A DNA stretch of 64,000 nt from Linum tenue (lineage: Eukaryota > Streptophyta > Magnoliopsida > Malpighiales > Linaceae). A model generated the notes under the pieces. It saw only the letters and a program-made list of their open reading frames with translations, made no database searches and was not told the DNA's origin. Position 1 is the stretch's first letter, and each line of letters opens with the position of its first letter. Positions 49,653-62,849 of the stretch are shown here, piece by piece. The position numbers and the translations under genes were made by a program. The DNA lies in assembly GCA_946122785.1 (NCBI GenBank), contig CAMGYJ010000006.1:41374066-41438065 (forward strand), written 5' to 3'.

Positions 49653-51600
49653 TGTTACATTAATTACCAAAATTTGACCCAAATAAAATTTCAACATGCA
49701 TTACTCGCGTTACATATCTACTCACAACTATACACATTGGCTTTTCATAGCCATAGTCACAGTTTCATACTCTGCAACTACATACCATACTTATACATGC
49801 TACATTTGTCACAACTTACTCAACCACACACATATATACATATCATCAACTTTCCACATCTGTAAATATCTCACACTACATCAGAAACTAGTATGCAAAT
49901 GAAAAACGTTCTCAAAATATTTTCACAAAAATGTGTGGATCACTGGCCAAAATCCCAAGTAGTCATCCAAGCACAGAATAGTTGAAGACCATAACTCATC
50001 TCGCCTTCAACTCTTGCTCAACTCCAACCTATACAACTATCTACTACTACTGATGATGATATGCTTACACATGGCATAAGCAGAGGAAAATGATAAAAGA
50101 GGGTCAACTCATAGTTGAGTGAGACAATTATCGCATAGTGAGTCATAACAGAGCATACCCCTATCATACATCTAGCAATCACGCCAAAACACTAGGATCA
50201 GATCTCAGGTATCCAACATCCCAATAGGCAAATGACTCAACCACCTTGACTTATGCATATGCATCTTATCATGTTTTACTTATAGGATCCTAGCTACTCC
50301 CATGCTAATAACTCTCCCGGGAAACATACCCCATATCCTGTCGAATGTAGTCATACATACCCAAACATCCCATCAGATGTGGTCATAGATACCCCACACT
50401 ACTATGGGTGTAGTCATACCCCGACACCGCTCTGGGTGTGGTCATATTTGGTGAAAAATCTATAGTCACCACCACATGAGAGGTGTGACTATCATACATA
50501 TCATAATAGAGTAATAGCATAGGGAGCCCTAATTGCTATGTAATTGACCATGAGACCACAACACTCATATTCGGTGTCCTTATACATGATTCATATCTCA
50601 TCTTGTTTAATCACAATTCGTTACTTGCATATGTACTTGACCTGGTCATAAGGGCTCAACAAAGGTAAAACAAGAGTCGTATAATTGCATTTCCTCAGGA
50701 TAAACACTCGTGCAAGTCATCCTGGCATCCTTAAACATCATAATATCACCATGGGAGATATATTTCCCCAGTAGTGCATCCAAATACAACAATCATGAAA
50801 AATCATACCCAATCACCTTCTCGAACCATCATAAGGCATATCAACAGTCAATCTCACAAATTGCAACATATACCCAATCATCAGCATAAACAAGGTCCAT
50901 AAGGATTAGGGCAAAACAATAATATTATATAGAACTGAAGGGTTCATCATATAGCACAAAACTCCACAATCTTAATCATGCCATTCTAATTCACCTAGGT
51001 CAATTCTAAGCATCAATATAGTTATTGTGATACGATAAACCCGGTATGCCGTGCTAATCCCTCACAAGTTCTGGTCGTTCAAACACCGGTTTTTGCCTTC
51101 CGTACTAAAATCTCAATTTCATCAACCAACCCAGAATCAAAATCCGAGACCGTCCTAATATCCCCCCCTGCAGTGTCCCTGTCAAAGTTAATACTAGCCG
51201 GACCCAAAATGAGCGATTTCGACTCCAACCTAAATAATTGCTGAAATTCATGGATTAGAACCAGAGGATTAATTACCTCGCTGCAGGAAGCTCGTATATG
51301 ATATTTGGGTTTAATCCGGCTTCCGTACCCTCCAAAACCCCAATTTAGGTCGTACTTACGGAATTTTTGGATCACAGATGGTCAAGAATTCAGCTCTTCA
51401 GAATTCTAGCGAGCTCCCCTGCCCTGCGTTCTATTTGCTCTAGTTCTCTACTTTTCTCGGTTACAGAAAAGCAAATAATGGAACGTGGAAATGGAGATGA
51501 AAAGTGGAATAAATGGGATGGAATGGAGGCTTTCACCCATTGCTTCATTTCAAATTTCCTCCATCGAGAGTGAAGTAGGAATAACATTTTTTTCTTCACA
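49653..51600 (-). repeat. Candidate solo LTR (Gypsy, Tekay-like)
   Basis: About 2 kb without coding potential has the composition of chromovirus LTRs on the minus strand, including a GAGTTGACCC..TTTATCATTTTCC-type block at 50085-50115. It carries a row of short hairpins at 50330-50440. It starts near TGTTACAT (49653), but I could not fix its other end or a target duplication. Confidence 0.45.
50365..50439 (-). repeat. Three short hairpins with 6-nt loops
   Basis: Stems ACATC/GATGT (50365-50380), ACACT/GGTGT (50396-50411, one G-T pair on the plus strand) and ACACC/GGTGT (50424-50439) each enclose six bases. Each is followed by GTAGTCATA- or GTGGTCATA-like sequence. A longer inverted repeat ATAGTCA..TGACTAT lies just beyond at 50462-50492. 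All are within the candidate solo LTR. Confidence 0.65.
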
Positions 51601-51639
51601 ACTACTAATTTCTTTCTTATTTATTCATAAAAATATATA

Positions 51640-51705
51640 TACATATGGGGATTTGAACCATGACGACTTTTAAGAGATGAAAGAGCTACACCAATCACGC
51701 TACAT
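51640..51705 (-). repeat. tRNA-like promoter boxes, SINE candidate
   Basis: On the minus strand AGCGTGATTGG resembles an A box and ATGGTTCAAATCCCC a B box, about 35 bases apart, followed by an AT-rich tail. No full cloverleaf forms by eye. A weak similarity to the region just 3' of it recurs near 52330-52400. It could be a tRNA-derived SINE or a chance match. Confidence 0.35.
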
Positions 51706-51719
51706 ATATTTGTTGTCTC

Positions 51720-53400
51720 TTTTAAAAGAAAAATGTACACAAACCTAAAATCTCAAAAATCAGAAGACGTTTTCAGCGGTTAGCTAGCAACTAAATCTCT
51801 CTTAAGTTCTTATTTGGTGATTTGATACTTCGACTTTCATATTTTTTATTATTTTAATTGTATTTTAATACTTAATTTATATTTTAATGTTTATTATAAA
51901 TAGAGGATAACTTTAAAATTGCAACCCATATATCACTTGGTTGAATATTGCATATAAAATTAGAGCATTAAATAGGTCGCAGAATGTCAAAATTTTAAAT
52001 TAGTATTAATTTTTAGAATTAACTATGAAGAAATCATATCCTTATGCATACTATATGGGACTAGTCTTTTTAACTTTTTAGCCGGGTTATGTGCTAAGCT
52101 TTCAACATGTTTCTAATCTGGCATGATTAGATCCAATGATTAGTGTACGAGATTGAGCTTAATTATTGGTTCATTTCACCATTTTTTGACATGTTAATGA
52201 ATTTCTAGGGCAATGACATATGTCTGTGTCTAAACACAATGCAATATATAAGATTGGAATGAGAAAAGTATTTTCCCGTTTCAAATTCCTACAACGAGAG
52301 CGAAAGTATTAGTGGTATATTTGCCTTCACAATTATTAAACTTATTTATTTGTAGAAAATAAACAAGTATTGGAATTTGAACGAATGTATCTTCCAAAAA
52401 AGACAAAAATCATAAATCATTAGCCTAATTGTCAACCCAAGTTTGACATGGTTGGGCGAATCAGTTTTGCCCAAACCCGAGTATTTGTTAGGATGTTGGA
52501 GGCCAGTTGGTTATCAACCCAAACTTGGTCAAACTAAGAAAACCAGTTGCATTAGAAAATCGAGATGATTCAACTAACTCATTTAAGCAATGAGTCACTT
52601 TAAACCGACATAATTTTCAACAAATCTAACACTAGCTCTATTGACATGTCGTCCTTTTCCTTATCAAAGACCCATCCAGCAACATACATCAACCACCCGT
52701 GTTCGTTTATCCCATAATATCTTTTACACCTTTAGTATCGGCAGGCAACAATACAAGTCCCAATCATCTCAAAAGCCAACACAGTTACCCAATAGTCAAT
52801 TCCATTTTCCTTCCAGCAGCAAGGTCACATCGCCAATCAACCACATCTCAAACAAAGAAAAAGCCACAAGATTAGATGAACATATATATGGATTGAGACT
52901 TGGTGTGATTAACAAAGACCAATGTCCTCATTTGTATATATACATGAAATCGAATTGGAGAAGAAGAGTAAGAACATTGAGAATGGAATATGATATGCAA
53001 TGAAAAGAAGAAAAGAAAAATTAGAAAATGAAATGGAAAAAGATAAAAAGAAAGAGGGAAGAGATTTTAAATTAAAGCTTCATTTTAAAGAATCAGTTCT
53101 AAGTGAGAGAAAAGTATAAAAATAAAACTCAATTCCAACGAATAAGTTATATTAAATCGTGATTGTATCTAAATTTATCATAGAAATTTCATAATATCTA
53201 AGCATAATACATGTGAAATCAATAAAATTTTCATGCACCTGGGTAAAGCTAGGCTTAACCAGGTTAATCCAATTCATCCATTAATCCTTAATCCATTTGC
53301 TTAAACGACTCATTGGTGGAATCGAGTTACAACCTTGGTCATAACAAATTAGACTAAACAAATTTGTTGTATGTTTTTCAATGAGTTATAGGTTTAACAT
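51720..53400. other. AT-rich intergenic DNA
   Basis: There is no convincing gene. The longest frame (52641-53003) lacks a domain, a signal or gene-like composition. Some similarity between 51520-51680 and 52250-52400 suggests two decayed copies of a short repeat. Confidence 0.45.
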
Positions 53401-53406
53401 ACCTTA

Positions 53407-53408
<2 letters not shown>

Positions 53409-53460
<52 letters not shown>
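53409..53460. repeat. (AT)n microsatellite, left part
   Basis: An uninterrupted AT run of about 50 bases. A shorter one follows at 53880-53900 after a non-repetitive block, as if one long tract had been split. Confidence 0.95.
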
Positions 53461-53462
<2 letters not shown>

Positions 53463-53880
53463 TAATGACTGGTGTACGTCAGGCGTATAGTATACAACAA
53501 GTGATCTAGCCGTCAGATGTACTTAGATGAGCTCCGGCCGATCTCAACGGTCAGTTTTTGTTTTTCATTAAATCAAACTTCGGGTTGGGGTTTAGAAAAT
53601 CGATGCCTGGATTTAATTCATGGTCTAAACCTTAACCTTCAATTTTGAATCCCAACCCAAAATCCCAAATTGTAAACCTAAACCCTAACCCTAAATCCTA
53701 AATCCTTCAAATTAAAGTAAATTTTGAATGAATTTTTTTCAAATTCATGTGCTTCTTGTTCATAATATCATAAGCAACAATTGATACCGTTTTGACATGA
53801 ATCGCATGGTCAGAATGACAATTATGAGGCGGGTGCACTGAGTGCACCCGAAAAAGTGGGTGCACCGAATATGCCACCAT
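53461..53880. mobile_element. Candidate small transposon within the AT microsatellite
   Basis: A 420 bp complex block sits between two AT runs. Its ends are TGGTAATGACTGGTGTAC and, in reverse complement, TGGTGGCATATTCGGTGCAC, only partly alike. It contains CCCTAA-like words (TAAACCCTAACCCTAAA, about 53677-53693), similar to degenerate telomere repeat. Insertion of an element with TA preference would explain the flanks; weak inverted repeats keep this tentative. Confidence 0.45.
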
Positions 53881-53900
53881 ATATATATATATATATATAT

Positions 53901-55020
53901 CAATTAAGAAATCTATTATTCAGTAATGCATGCAATTTCAGTTTCCAAACATATTTTACTCAAATACTTTTATATAATAATGAATGACTCCCTAAATTTC
54001 GCTTAGTTTTCAATGAAAGATGAGATGTAGTTAATTGATTTATGAGCTCAAATATACCTCCATACCACTAAAGCTACAATCATTGTCATCTTTAGTTGTT
54101 CACTCACCTCTACCAATGTTTGCAGGTTCGTATTTTGCTATGAAATTTAGATAAAGAAATTTTAAATCTCACACATTTAAAAGTAGGAGATGGAAACTAT
54201 GTAAATAAGTGATTACAAATTTAGTATTTTGAAACCCAAAACTGAAGGAATTTAGCTCATCTCATTTCGCAGTAAATTAAAAAGTCTTATGGGAAAGTGA
54301 TACCTTAGCGTTGGATGTGGTGGTGAATGAACAACTAACGCCAAACGTGGCCTAAAAAATTCCCTCCACTATGAATTGGAAAAATACCTCCTTCTCAAAC
54401 CCAATATATTACCAGTCAAATCATATTTGGTAATATCACTTGAAGGTCATACCAATAAACGACTAATTAGTGTGAATCTAAATTAGACCGATTACATCGG
54501 CTACCACAAAAAAAAAAAAAAAATCAACTCTAATGTAATTTTTGCAATTTTTTTTGTATAACAAACATAAATGTGGAAACACCGATAATGAATGTGTGAA
54601 TTGGTTTAATGCGAATAGCTAGATGGTCGATATTTCTTTATAGGTATAATTATATGGACTCAAATAGATTCAAACTGTGGGTTCGACCCAAATAAATCTT
54701 TTTCTGCTCTAGGTCTCTCCCCATTCCATAATTGGTAAATTAAAATAATCCGGCCAATGGTCGGGTCAAAACTGGTGTAATTATATATGTACAGGCCCAG
54801 CGGTTCTAACCGCTTAGCTTAGCTTTTCTTTTTCTCTTTTAGGTTTCCTTTTCCATTCTTTGTAATACGCACGTGTATAGTATAGCATAGTGTATATATT
54901 AATATGTCTCTTTATATGTACTTATGTAATAGGTCATATGTATTCGATCGATCGATATTTCGATTTTCGTTAAAATACTACCTAAATATTTGATTTTAAT
55001 TGTGTAAATTTTTAACTACC
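53901..55020. other. AT-rich intergenic DNA
   Basis: I see no open frame, repeat or RNA that I can support. A short A run occurs near 54510. Confidence 0.45.
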
Positions 55021-56714
55021 GAAAGACGAATTTATTCGAAATGAGATGTTACAATCGTGAAACTCTGCAAACATGTCGAGGTCCAGGCGCCAGTAGGGCA
55101 TATGGGTCCGGTGCTCCCCACTGAAAAATTATATCCATAGGTAGGGTCATTCACCAATGGCTCATGATAAGGGTGGTTCAGATCAACCATACTAGCAAAC
55201 AAACACCAAACCATACACCATACATGGAAAACTCATCAATAAATGCAACTATGGGGATAATATTACTCCCCCACACTTAATCTCCAAACTAGGTGATATG
55301 TGGCATACGGTTTAAGCAAGGTTATATTTCCACATGTAAAGCTCAATCAAACTACAAGAAGTCGAGACACGAAACTAGGTGTTTCATATATTCATTAGGA
55401 TGCAATTGAAAGCATAGACCATGCCTCAATGCTAACCATTCATCATGCACAAAAGGGTATGACGACTACGCAATATATCAATCACTTGGTGGGCAACTCA
55501 ATTCAAAGAGCCATTTCATGCAAAAAATTCCCATCAATGCATAAATAAGCCCTCGTACACCTTAAACACATTCAACCATACATCATTCAACTATTCCTTG
55601 CCTAAGTTGATCATTACATAACAAATTACCAATTCTCCTCACCTAAGAACCCTAGAACCAATTTTCCACAAATGACAAGGTTAAAGGCAAATACACACAT
55701 GAAAACTCAAGTAGGGATGTAGGGGAAGGTGAGGAGAAGGCAAGGATCGAAAATTGGCCAAAAACTCAACCAGAGAAGGGTCAAAAATGGGCCAAACAAT
55801 CACATAGAGACCATGAACATTACATAGTTTCATAGCTTGGTCAATTTTTTACCCTGATTGACTCGTTCGTGCCCGGAGCTCAAACAGAACACATCCATTG
55901 AACGAATCAAGATAAAGATGGGCATGGATTGAATTTATTACTCTCACACATGAATCAAACACACATACAAAAAGATAAAATAAGGAAAAGAAACAAAAAC
56001 CTACATTGGGTTGTCTCCCAACAAGTGCTACTTTTTACATCTTTAGCTAGACATAATTGGTGGATCTCATATTGGTTTTGAGCAAATGCTTCTCGGAGTG
56101 GATCCACCATACTCCTATGACATGTCATCTCTTTGTCACCTTTCAACTGGTCGTCGTTGGCCCATCCTTCCTTTTATTTTCCTCTTTCCCTACTATGGGC
56201 CATCTTGGAATGCAACACCTACACCAAATCACATGGAGCAAACAAACAAGATATGTTCACCTCATAGGTCACATAATTGAACGAGGTGGACTTGCCCTTT
56301 GAAGGTTTAGGTTTCTCATTCACATTTCCCGTGTCAACTTGTTCATTCAAGGGTACATGATTAAGAATTTAAGATTACGAGCAATGGACAAGGTGATTTG
56401 CTCATCACCCACTCACAAGATCTATGTACCCTCATCAACATCTATGAAAGTCTTGACGGTGGCTAGGAAAGGTCGTCCTAGTAGAAAGGGGACTTCGAGG
56501 ATCACAAAGTTCGTAGGGAAGGATAACTTCCCCACTTGTACAAGGAGGTCCTCCACTATGTGACGACACATAGAAGTATATATTCTAAACCCCTGTATCA
56601 TGAATCAAATTGCATACATTTCCCATCATTAGCATCATAATACATTGAATTTGTGCCATGATTGCTTCAAGTGTGTGGTAGCAACTAGCAATCCTAGGAT
56701 TGCTTTTATAAAAA
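55020..56714 (-). pseudogene. Athila-type internal fragment with protease relic
   Basis: On the minus strand 56575-56350 encodes part of an Athila protease ([11 protein letters not shown], then LLGRPFLA), with later stops. The following 3' non-coding part includes a segment like those at 21958 and 38401 (near 56008) and a purine tract AAGTGTGGGGGAG at about 55278-55266. Reverse transcriptase and integrase are absent, as in the element at 19168-25146. I recognise no LTR at its left end. Confidence 0.65.
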
Positions 56715-57861
56715 TGATAACCTAGTGGGCCACTTTTTTGCTAGCGTTCTGTGCATTTTTAGGTCAAAGTAGACTAGTGGGCCACTTGGTAGTCGAGGAA
56801 GATTATCATGACACAAAATAGGATGAGAATACAAGCATTTGAGATCAAATGGTTCTGATTCGGAGTTTAGATGAGGGAGAAAAAGCCCAGAAAAGTTAGC
56901 AGTCTTAAGTAGACAAAGCCTGAAATTGGCGGTTCGACTAAGAAGTTGCACTTTTGGTTGCCGAAACGGATACTATTTTAGAGGAAGCTGCCATTTCATC
57001 TGAAAGCCACCGCAACGCTTCATGATTCACTATACATGTGTTTGGAGCCTCCTTATTTGCTGAACGACATGGAAGGACGACTTCCTCTCCCCAAAACCCT
57101 AATTGAGGGCCTATAAATAGGTCCTATAGAGCTACAGATCATGAACGAGTTGGCAGAGGCTTGCTCTTTCCCCAAGGTACCTCCAATCCAGAACCCAAGG
57201 ATCAACCAGAAGCAGCCAAGGAGCTCATAGGCACCATAAATGGTGTATTGGCTGCCAATTTTGGGGTTTGGGTGCCGTTTTGGACGTCGTTCCTATGATC
57301 GCTTTCTTTTCACCCGCTGTAAGCCTTCTGCTTGTATGAGTAGCTAGTTCAGTCGTTTGTATGGGTCAGTAAACCCTAAGGGCCTTTGTTTATGTCAAAC
57401 CCTTGATCCTGGTATGCATGATGATTTGATTTTTGTCTTTGTGTGCTTGCTTCCATGTATGTTGTCTTTTGTGAATTCGAATGTATTACTTAGTCTACCT
57501 TACATTCCTTCGAGGTGAAAGGATCAAAATCCAAGTCGTATAGGATGGGACTAGTAATAGCAGTCCTACTTGATCGATCCTCATTTGATCGAATGACATG
57601 ACGCCTTAAGGGAGATATCCGTAGGGTCCTTGTCGCCTATCAGACTCAAGCGAGAGCCTTGATACAAGGTAGGATTAGATCACGAACTGGACCAAGCAGC
57701 TCATATGATTCCAGAATCAATCATTGGTTCTTGATTGTGCATGGGAGTGTTTATCCAAATTCACCTTTCCATGCTTATGGTGTCGAGAAGCCTATGCATG
57801 GGTGGATGTGACAACAAGTATGAAACTTATGCATACATGCACCTCGAATACCATACACGTC
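56715..57861 (+). repeat. LTR-like sequence with TATA box
   Basis: It starts TGATAACCTAGTGGG and contains CCTATAAATAGG at 57110-57121, a good TATA box followed about 25 bases on by ACAGATCATG, as at a U3/R boundary. AGTGGGCCACTT, a palindromic word, occurs at about 56723 and 56776. The end is hidden by the next LTR at 57862. No coding sequence. Confidence 0.5.
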
Positions 57862-59054
57862 TGATAACACCGTATTTACACATGTTTTTCCCGGCGTTTC
57901 CTGATCATTTGGCTTGTCATTTGGTTGCCTTGTGGCCCATTTTATGCTAGGTAGTGCTTGTTGGTGATATTTTAGGTCTAGTACGTCAATGAAGGCTTAA
58001 GAGCAAGTCTGGGTGCAACTATAGAGCGGACGAGATTCAGAAGACAAAGAAGCAAAATCCATAGTCTGGGGAGCCAAACCTACTACTGTGGAATCACGTG
58101 TCTGACCACGGTTTCTGAGCAGATATATTCCACGGTTTGGTGTCTCCATTCTAGTATCGGGGATTTTTAGTGACTGACCGTGGAAATTGCTCGAGGACAA
58201 ACCCAATGCCACAACCGTGGATTCTTACACTGAGTCTATTAAGCTGAAACTCGGGATTTTGGACAGCCATTTGGTTTTCCAAGTTCTGAAACAGCAAGAG
58301 GGAGCCCTAAAGAGAGAAAGTGACGATGATTAACCTTGGGAAGGGATTGGAGCGATCTAAGGTTATTAGAGCTTGATATTTCACCCTCAGAGTGTTGATT
58401 TCCAGCATTGCGCAGAATCTCATCCTCCACATGATTTTTCTCCTTCAAGCCTTGTGTTTTCTCTACTCTCCATGGAGTAATCTCTCTTTTCATCTAGGTA
58501 TAAAAACCCTAGTCGTGTATGTTAGGAATGATTGTATGAACCCGATTTCGTGGGTAATTGAATTTGATACACTAAATTGAGGCATTATTCAGAATTTCAT
58601 GAGTCATAATAAAATTCATGTGATTCCTTCTTTAACTTAGAACGATAGTCTCTGCATAGGTTAACAGAGCTAGCTTAATTTGAAGTATTGAATCGATTAG
58701 TTTAGTCGTGGAATCCATTCACTACTTTGTACTGGAATTGAAAACCAATAGTAGAAGTTTGGTGTGCTAGTGCCTCGTTGAGCTTATTTAGGTGTCGCCT
58801 GCCAGGTATTCGAACTGAGAAGCTATAGTGATCTTTAATCGAGATCCCAGACTTATCAAGAACTTTTCGTAGTATATCTACCAAATGAAATGAACCGAGG
58901 AATTATAATATGAACTAGCTACAGACTAGGGGGACACATACCTGGGTGATCTTTCTCATGCTTGAAACCAGAACATTTACGGCTTTCTGTTGACTTTGTT
59001 TTTGAACACTTCACTCGAATTCCATCCCTAGATAATAGATTTGAATGGAGTACA
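57862..59054 (+). repeat. Athila-type LTR, 3' truncated
   Basis: It begins TGATAACACCGTATTTACAC, the start style shared with 63621 and 63372, and carries a set of ACCACGG / CCGTGG inverted words at 58095-58215. It runs to about 59054, where a minus-oriented LTR is joined. Confidence 0.65.
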
Positions 59055-60473
59055 TGACTCGCTCCGACTATCACAATAAAATCCCACCTAAGGCCCAAGT
59101 ATGAACCTTAGATGGGTGCCATATAGGGCAAGTAGGTTTAAATATCAACCCGGGCCGGCCCATGTACTCCTACTTTGATTGTTTCAAACATTATCTAGCG
59201 GATTGTTGTTTGTGGAAATCTCTACAATCTACGATTTAAAAGCAAGACTATGAAAAATAAAAGGGTGGAAAACTCTTGGTGAGAAGCTTCACTCGGGTGT
59301 TGCTTCCCCCTAACTAACTGCCATGAACCATGGGATCGAATGAACCGGTGTGTGACAAGGCAATTGTGACCCATAGGAGGTGCAACAATGGTTAGAAACC
59401 ATCCTCTCAATTGCTAGGCCAAGCTAAGCATTAGAGGCTACAATTGTAGCCCTCTTGGCACAAGCAATTGAGGATTGACTTACCTTCTCCCTCAAACCAA
59501 GGCTTGGATGGCATAATCACAATTAACCTAGGTGTCTAATTCAATTAGAGGTTTGACCTTCATTAACCTAGTTAGGAGGCATGGAACGCCCAGGAAAACC
59601 CAGCTCAATTTTGAGCCTCTTAAGATAAGGGGTCTTCTCTCTAATCTGGGTTAGAATAGCATAATAGATTGCCAAGCACACACAATGCACAATCACCATG
59701 AAAAATACCACAATTCTTAAATTAAACATCACCATCACACAATCAATTACATGATAATAATTAGGGTTCTACAACACTCAAGTGAAAAGGGAAACTACTC
59801 CATGCTAGACAAAGGAAGAACCCAAAAGAGGAAGACAGAAACCATCATTGTGATGCCTCCAACTCTCCTCGTGCTTGTAGAGATCCTCCAAAGAAGAGGA
59901 ACTTCCAAAATCTTCACTTGTAGCAAACCCTAGCCTCTTCTCCCTCTTGGTTTGAGACTTTCTCTCTCTAGGGTTTCAAGAAGAAGGTTTCTCTCACTTT
60001 GGGCTCTCCCTTCTTCTTCCTTTCAGCTCTCTATTTATACCGAGATCGTGCCGAGTTCACGGCCCTAGTTCACGGCCCTAGTTCACGGCCGTGAACATCA
60101 GGACGCGTCAGTGAACTCTGTGAACTTGATCAAAACGCACCGCTTCACTTCTGGGGTTCACGGTCTGTGGTTCCAGTTTACGGTCTTGGCGAACATGAAC
60201 TGCCTTGGCGTCAGTAACCTCAGAAACCCCTCTAGATGCTTCGCGGTTCCAATTCATAGTCGGCGACCGTGAACTCCAATGTTGGACCGTAAACTGTGGC
60301 TGAATCCTCCTCTTTGCCCGGTCTTTGCTCCATTTCTTCCAACTTTCGACTCCGGGGTTGGTTTAACTGTTAGACTCTGAAACACAAGAAACCTAGCACC
60401 CCTTTTGGAGCTCAATTGCCACAAACGTCAAAGAGAAATGGGGATAAAATAGTGTCCAATTAGGATCGAATCA
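59055..60473 (-). repeat. Athila-type LTR, complete, reverse orientation
   Basis: On the minus strand it starts TGATTCGATCCTAATTG (60473) and ends CGGAGCGAGTCA (59055), 1419 bp. It contains TTCACGG/CCGTGAA clusters at 60055-60110, 60160-60210 and about 60265. A minus-strand TATA box (TATAAATAG) lies near 60032-60040. No internal region follows, so it is a solo or truncated LTR. Confidence 0.8.
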
Positions 60474-60639
60474 GTAACCAGTAGACCTAGGACTCGGGTT
60501 GACAATTAAAACTTGAACAACTATAATGGATTCCTTGAGTGCGATTACACTTTTTCGTAGTTTAGTTGTATTGGTAAAAGCGAGACGTTGTTGGCCGATA
60601 AAATTCTGAACCGCTACCATCGCCCATCAAAAACAACAG

Positions 60640-61180
60640 ATCTGTAGAAGGAAATCACTCATTTTGAAGAAGAGGATGACGAGACCCTCAGAAATGTATG
60701 GGTGAGATACTGAAGTCTCTTCCTAAAGTGCCCAAACCACGGGTTCAATGATGCCTTCAAAGTGAGCACCTTCTACCGGGCTCCTTTTCCCTAAGACTAA
60801 CAGCTATTTGATTCAGTATGCAACGAGAATATAATAAACAAGACACCCCCTAATTGAACAAGCTCTTCGAGGACATGGCGGAGCAGAGTTATGATTGGGG
60901 ATCTACCAAGAGCTCCTGGCGAGCTTCGGGCCGTGGTATGCATGCTGCGGATACTCAGCCGTATGCGCTAGTGGACGTGGTTTCTAAGCTGGTTACGGAA
61001 ATTTACCATAACGGGATGGTTTCGGGCACAAGACAACCACAAGAGATGTACTGTTAGTGGTGTGAGAGCACCAGCCACATGGTGGAGGACTATCAAGCAA
61101 TGAGGGAGTCTACCTCACCTCAGGAGCTGGACTTCATTAGCAATGTCAGGCTCATAGAACCCTACATCAACACTTAGAAT
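60640..61180 (+). pseudogene. Athila gag fragment
   Basis: The plus-strand translation shows an EEEDDETLRNVWVRY-like segment and RCPNHGF-like words near 60650-60750, then an open stretch at 60854-61057 ending near a knuckle remnant (CESTSHMVEDY). Stops and shifts are present. It precedes the LTR at 61268 and probably belongs to an older element into which that LTR inserted. Confidence 0.65.
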
Positions 61181-61267
61181 GAGGGGTGGCACCAACATCC
61201 AAATTTCTTCTTGGGTGGCAATAGCAATCCCAAGACATCTGGCTTCTAGGCTCCTGCAGGTGGTTAC

Positions 61268-62710
61268 TGATTTGAGTTCAATTGTACACATTTTACCCCC
61301 ATTTCCTTAGATGTTTGAGATGCTTTCACTCCGCGAGGTTCGATTTTACGCTATCTTGTGCTTGTTTTTAGTATGTTTAAGATCCTAGCAGGTAAAATCG
61401 ACCTCAGGAACGAAAGTTGGATGAAAAGGGGCTAAAGCATATCAAAAGGGAGCAATCAGCAGGAGTTCACGATGGAGGCCAGGAGTTCATGGTTAGCTAG
61501 ACCATGATGAAGAGGCTCGAGCCAAGAAGTGCGTGGAGTCTAGAGAGGGTTCTTCCATCTAGCGGATATTTGGGACATCACAGCCACTCAACCATGATAA
61601 TGTGGTCCAGTCCGTGAACAACATTAATGAAATAACACGCTTTTACTCAGGATCACGGTCGAGGCTTATAGTTCACGGCCTTGAACTTGGACCGTGAAAA
61701 GCTTTCAATCTGGGTATAAAAGGAGAGCTGAGCTGAAAGAGAAAGGGGAGGGGGAGAACCTAGTGTGTGAAAACTTCTTCTTCTTCATATTTCTAGAGAG
61801 AGAAAGTGATGAACAAGAGAAGAGAATAAAGTTAGGGTTCATCCAAGCTCCAAGACTTGGGATTTTCATCCTCAAAGGTTGATCTCCACACCAACGGAAG
61901 AAGGCAACCCTCTTATGATGGTCTCTTCTCTTCTCCTTTGTGTAATTCCACTTCTTAACATGGAGTAGTCTTTTCTTTCACTTGGGTGTTTGTGAATCCT
62001 AACTAGAATTATGTGAATGTTAGTAAGGATTGCATGACTTGTGTGTGGTTGTGTTTTAATGCATGTATTGAGGTATTTTCATGAAGGTTGTGTTGTGTTT
62101 TCCATTTCCAACTCTTATGCAGGTAGAGGGAAATTCCCTTCTTGCTAAGAGGCTTATAAAAAGCTGGAATTCCTTAGGCAAATTGAATCACCTAATAAGG
62201 TCAAATTAGGGCAAATGTCATACTACATTTTAGAACCTTGGGTAGGTTGTATGTTGGCCGTCCGGGCTACGGTTTGAGGGCGAAGCCTAAGGAACCCTTA
62301 GTCGATTGTCCAAGAGAGCTACTTGGGTAGCTTAATTTGATATCCCTTGGCCTAGTGACCGAGAGAGTGATGCATGTTCACTTGTTGCGCTTCCCTGCGG
62401 TTTACAACCGGTTTTACCACACATTTCAATTCGGTCCAACAAATTGTAATTACTAGCTAGGGGGAGCAACACCTGAGTGAAGCTTTCTCGATTAATGTTA
62501 AAAACCATTTACATTTCCAATTGCTTTCAAATTTAGTTCATAGTTTCAACTCAAACTCGATTGCAAGATAATGTTTCAAATAGTTGAAGTAGGGGTGCAT
62601 GGATCGGCCAGGTTGTGACTTTTAAAACATACTTGCCCTATATTGCACCCGGCTAAGGTTAATACTTGGGTCTTAATCGGGATTTTAATTGTGATATTCG
62701 GGACGAGTCA
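61268..62710 (+). repeat. Athila-type 5' LTR
   Basis: It starts TGATTTGAGTTCAATTG and ends GGGACGAGTCA, followed by TATTTTTTCGCGCGGTGGCAGG, a degenerate form of the Athila primer-site region. A TATA box GGTATAAAAGG lies at about 61712-61722. Inverted words around CACGG occur at 61461-61510 and 61650-61697. A gag start follows at 62850. Confidence 0.8.
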
Positions 62711-62849
62711 TATTTTTTCGCGCGGTGGCAGGGAACTTCGGTCCATTATTTTGAAAAGATTGTTTGGTGTTAATCTAGCGTTTACTTTTTGTTTTGTTGA
62801 GTGTGAATATTGCTTGTGTTAGACGAGTTGTGTTTCTTTGAAGTGTGTG

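Noticed and set aside
52641..53003. 120-codon plus-strand open frame
   Set aside because: No recognisable domain, low complexity, no splice or promoter context.
53673..53705. Interstitial telomere array
   Set aside because: Only about two exact CCCTAAA-type units with degenerate neighbours; too short to call a telomeric array.
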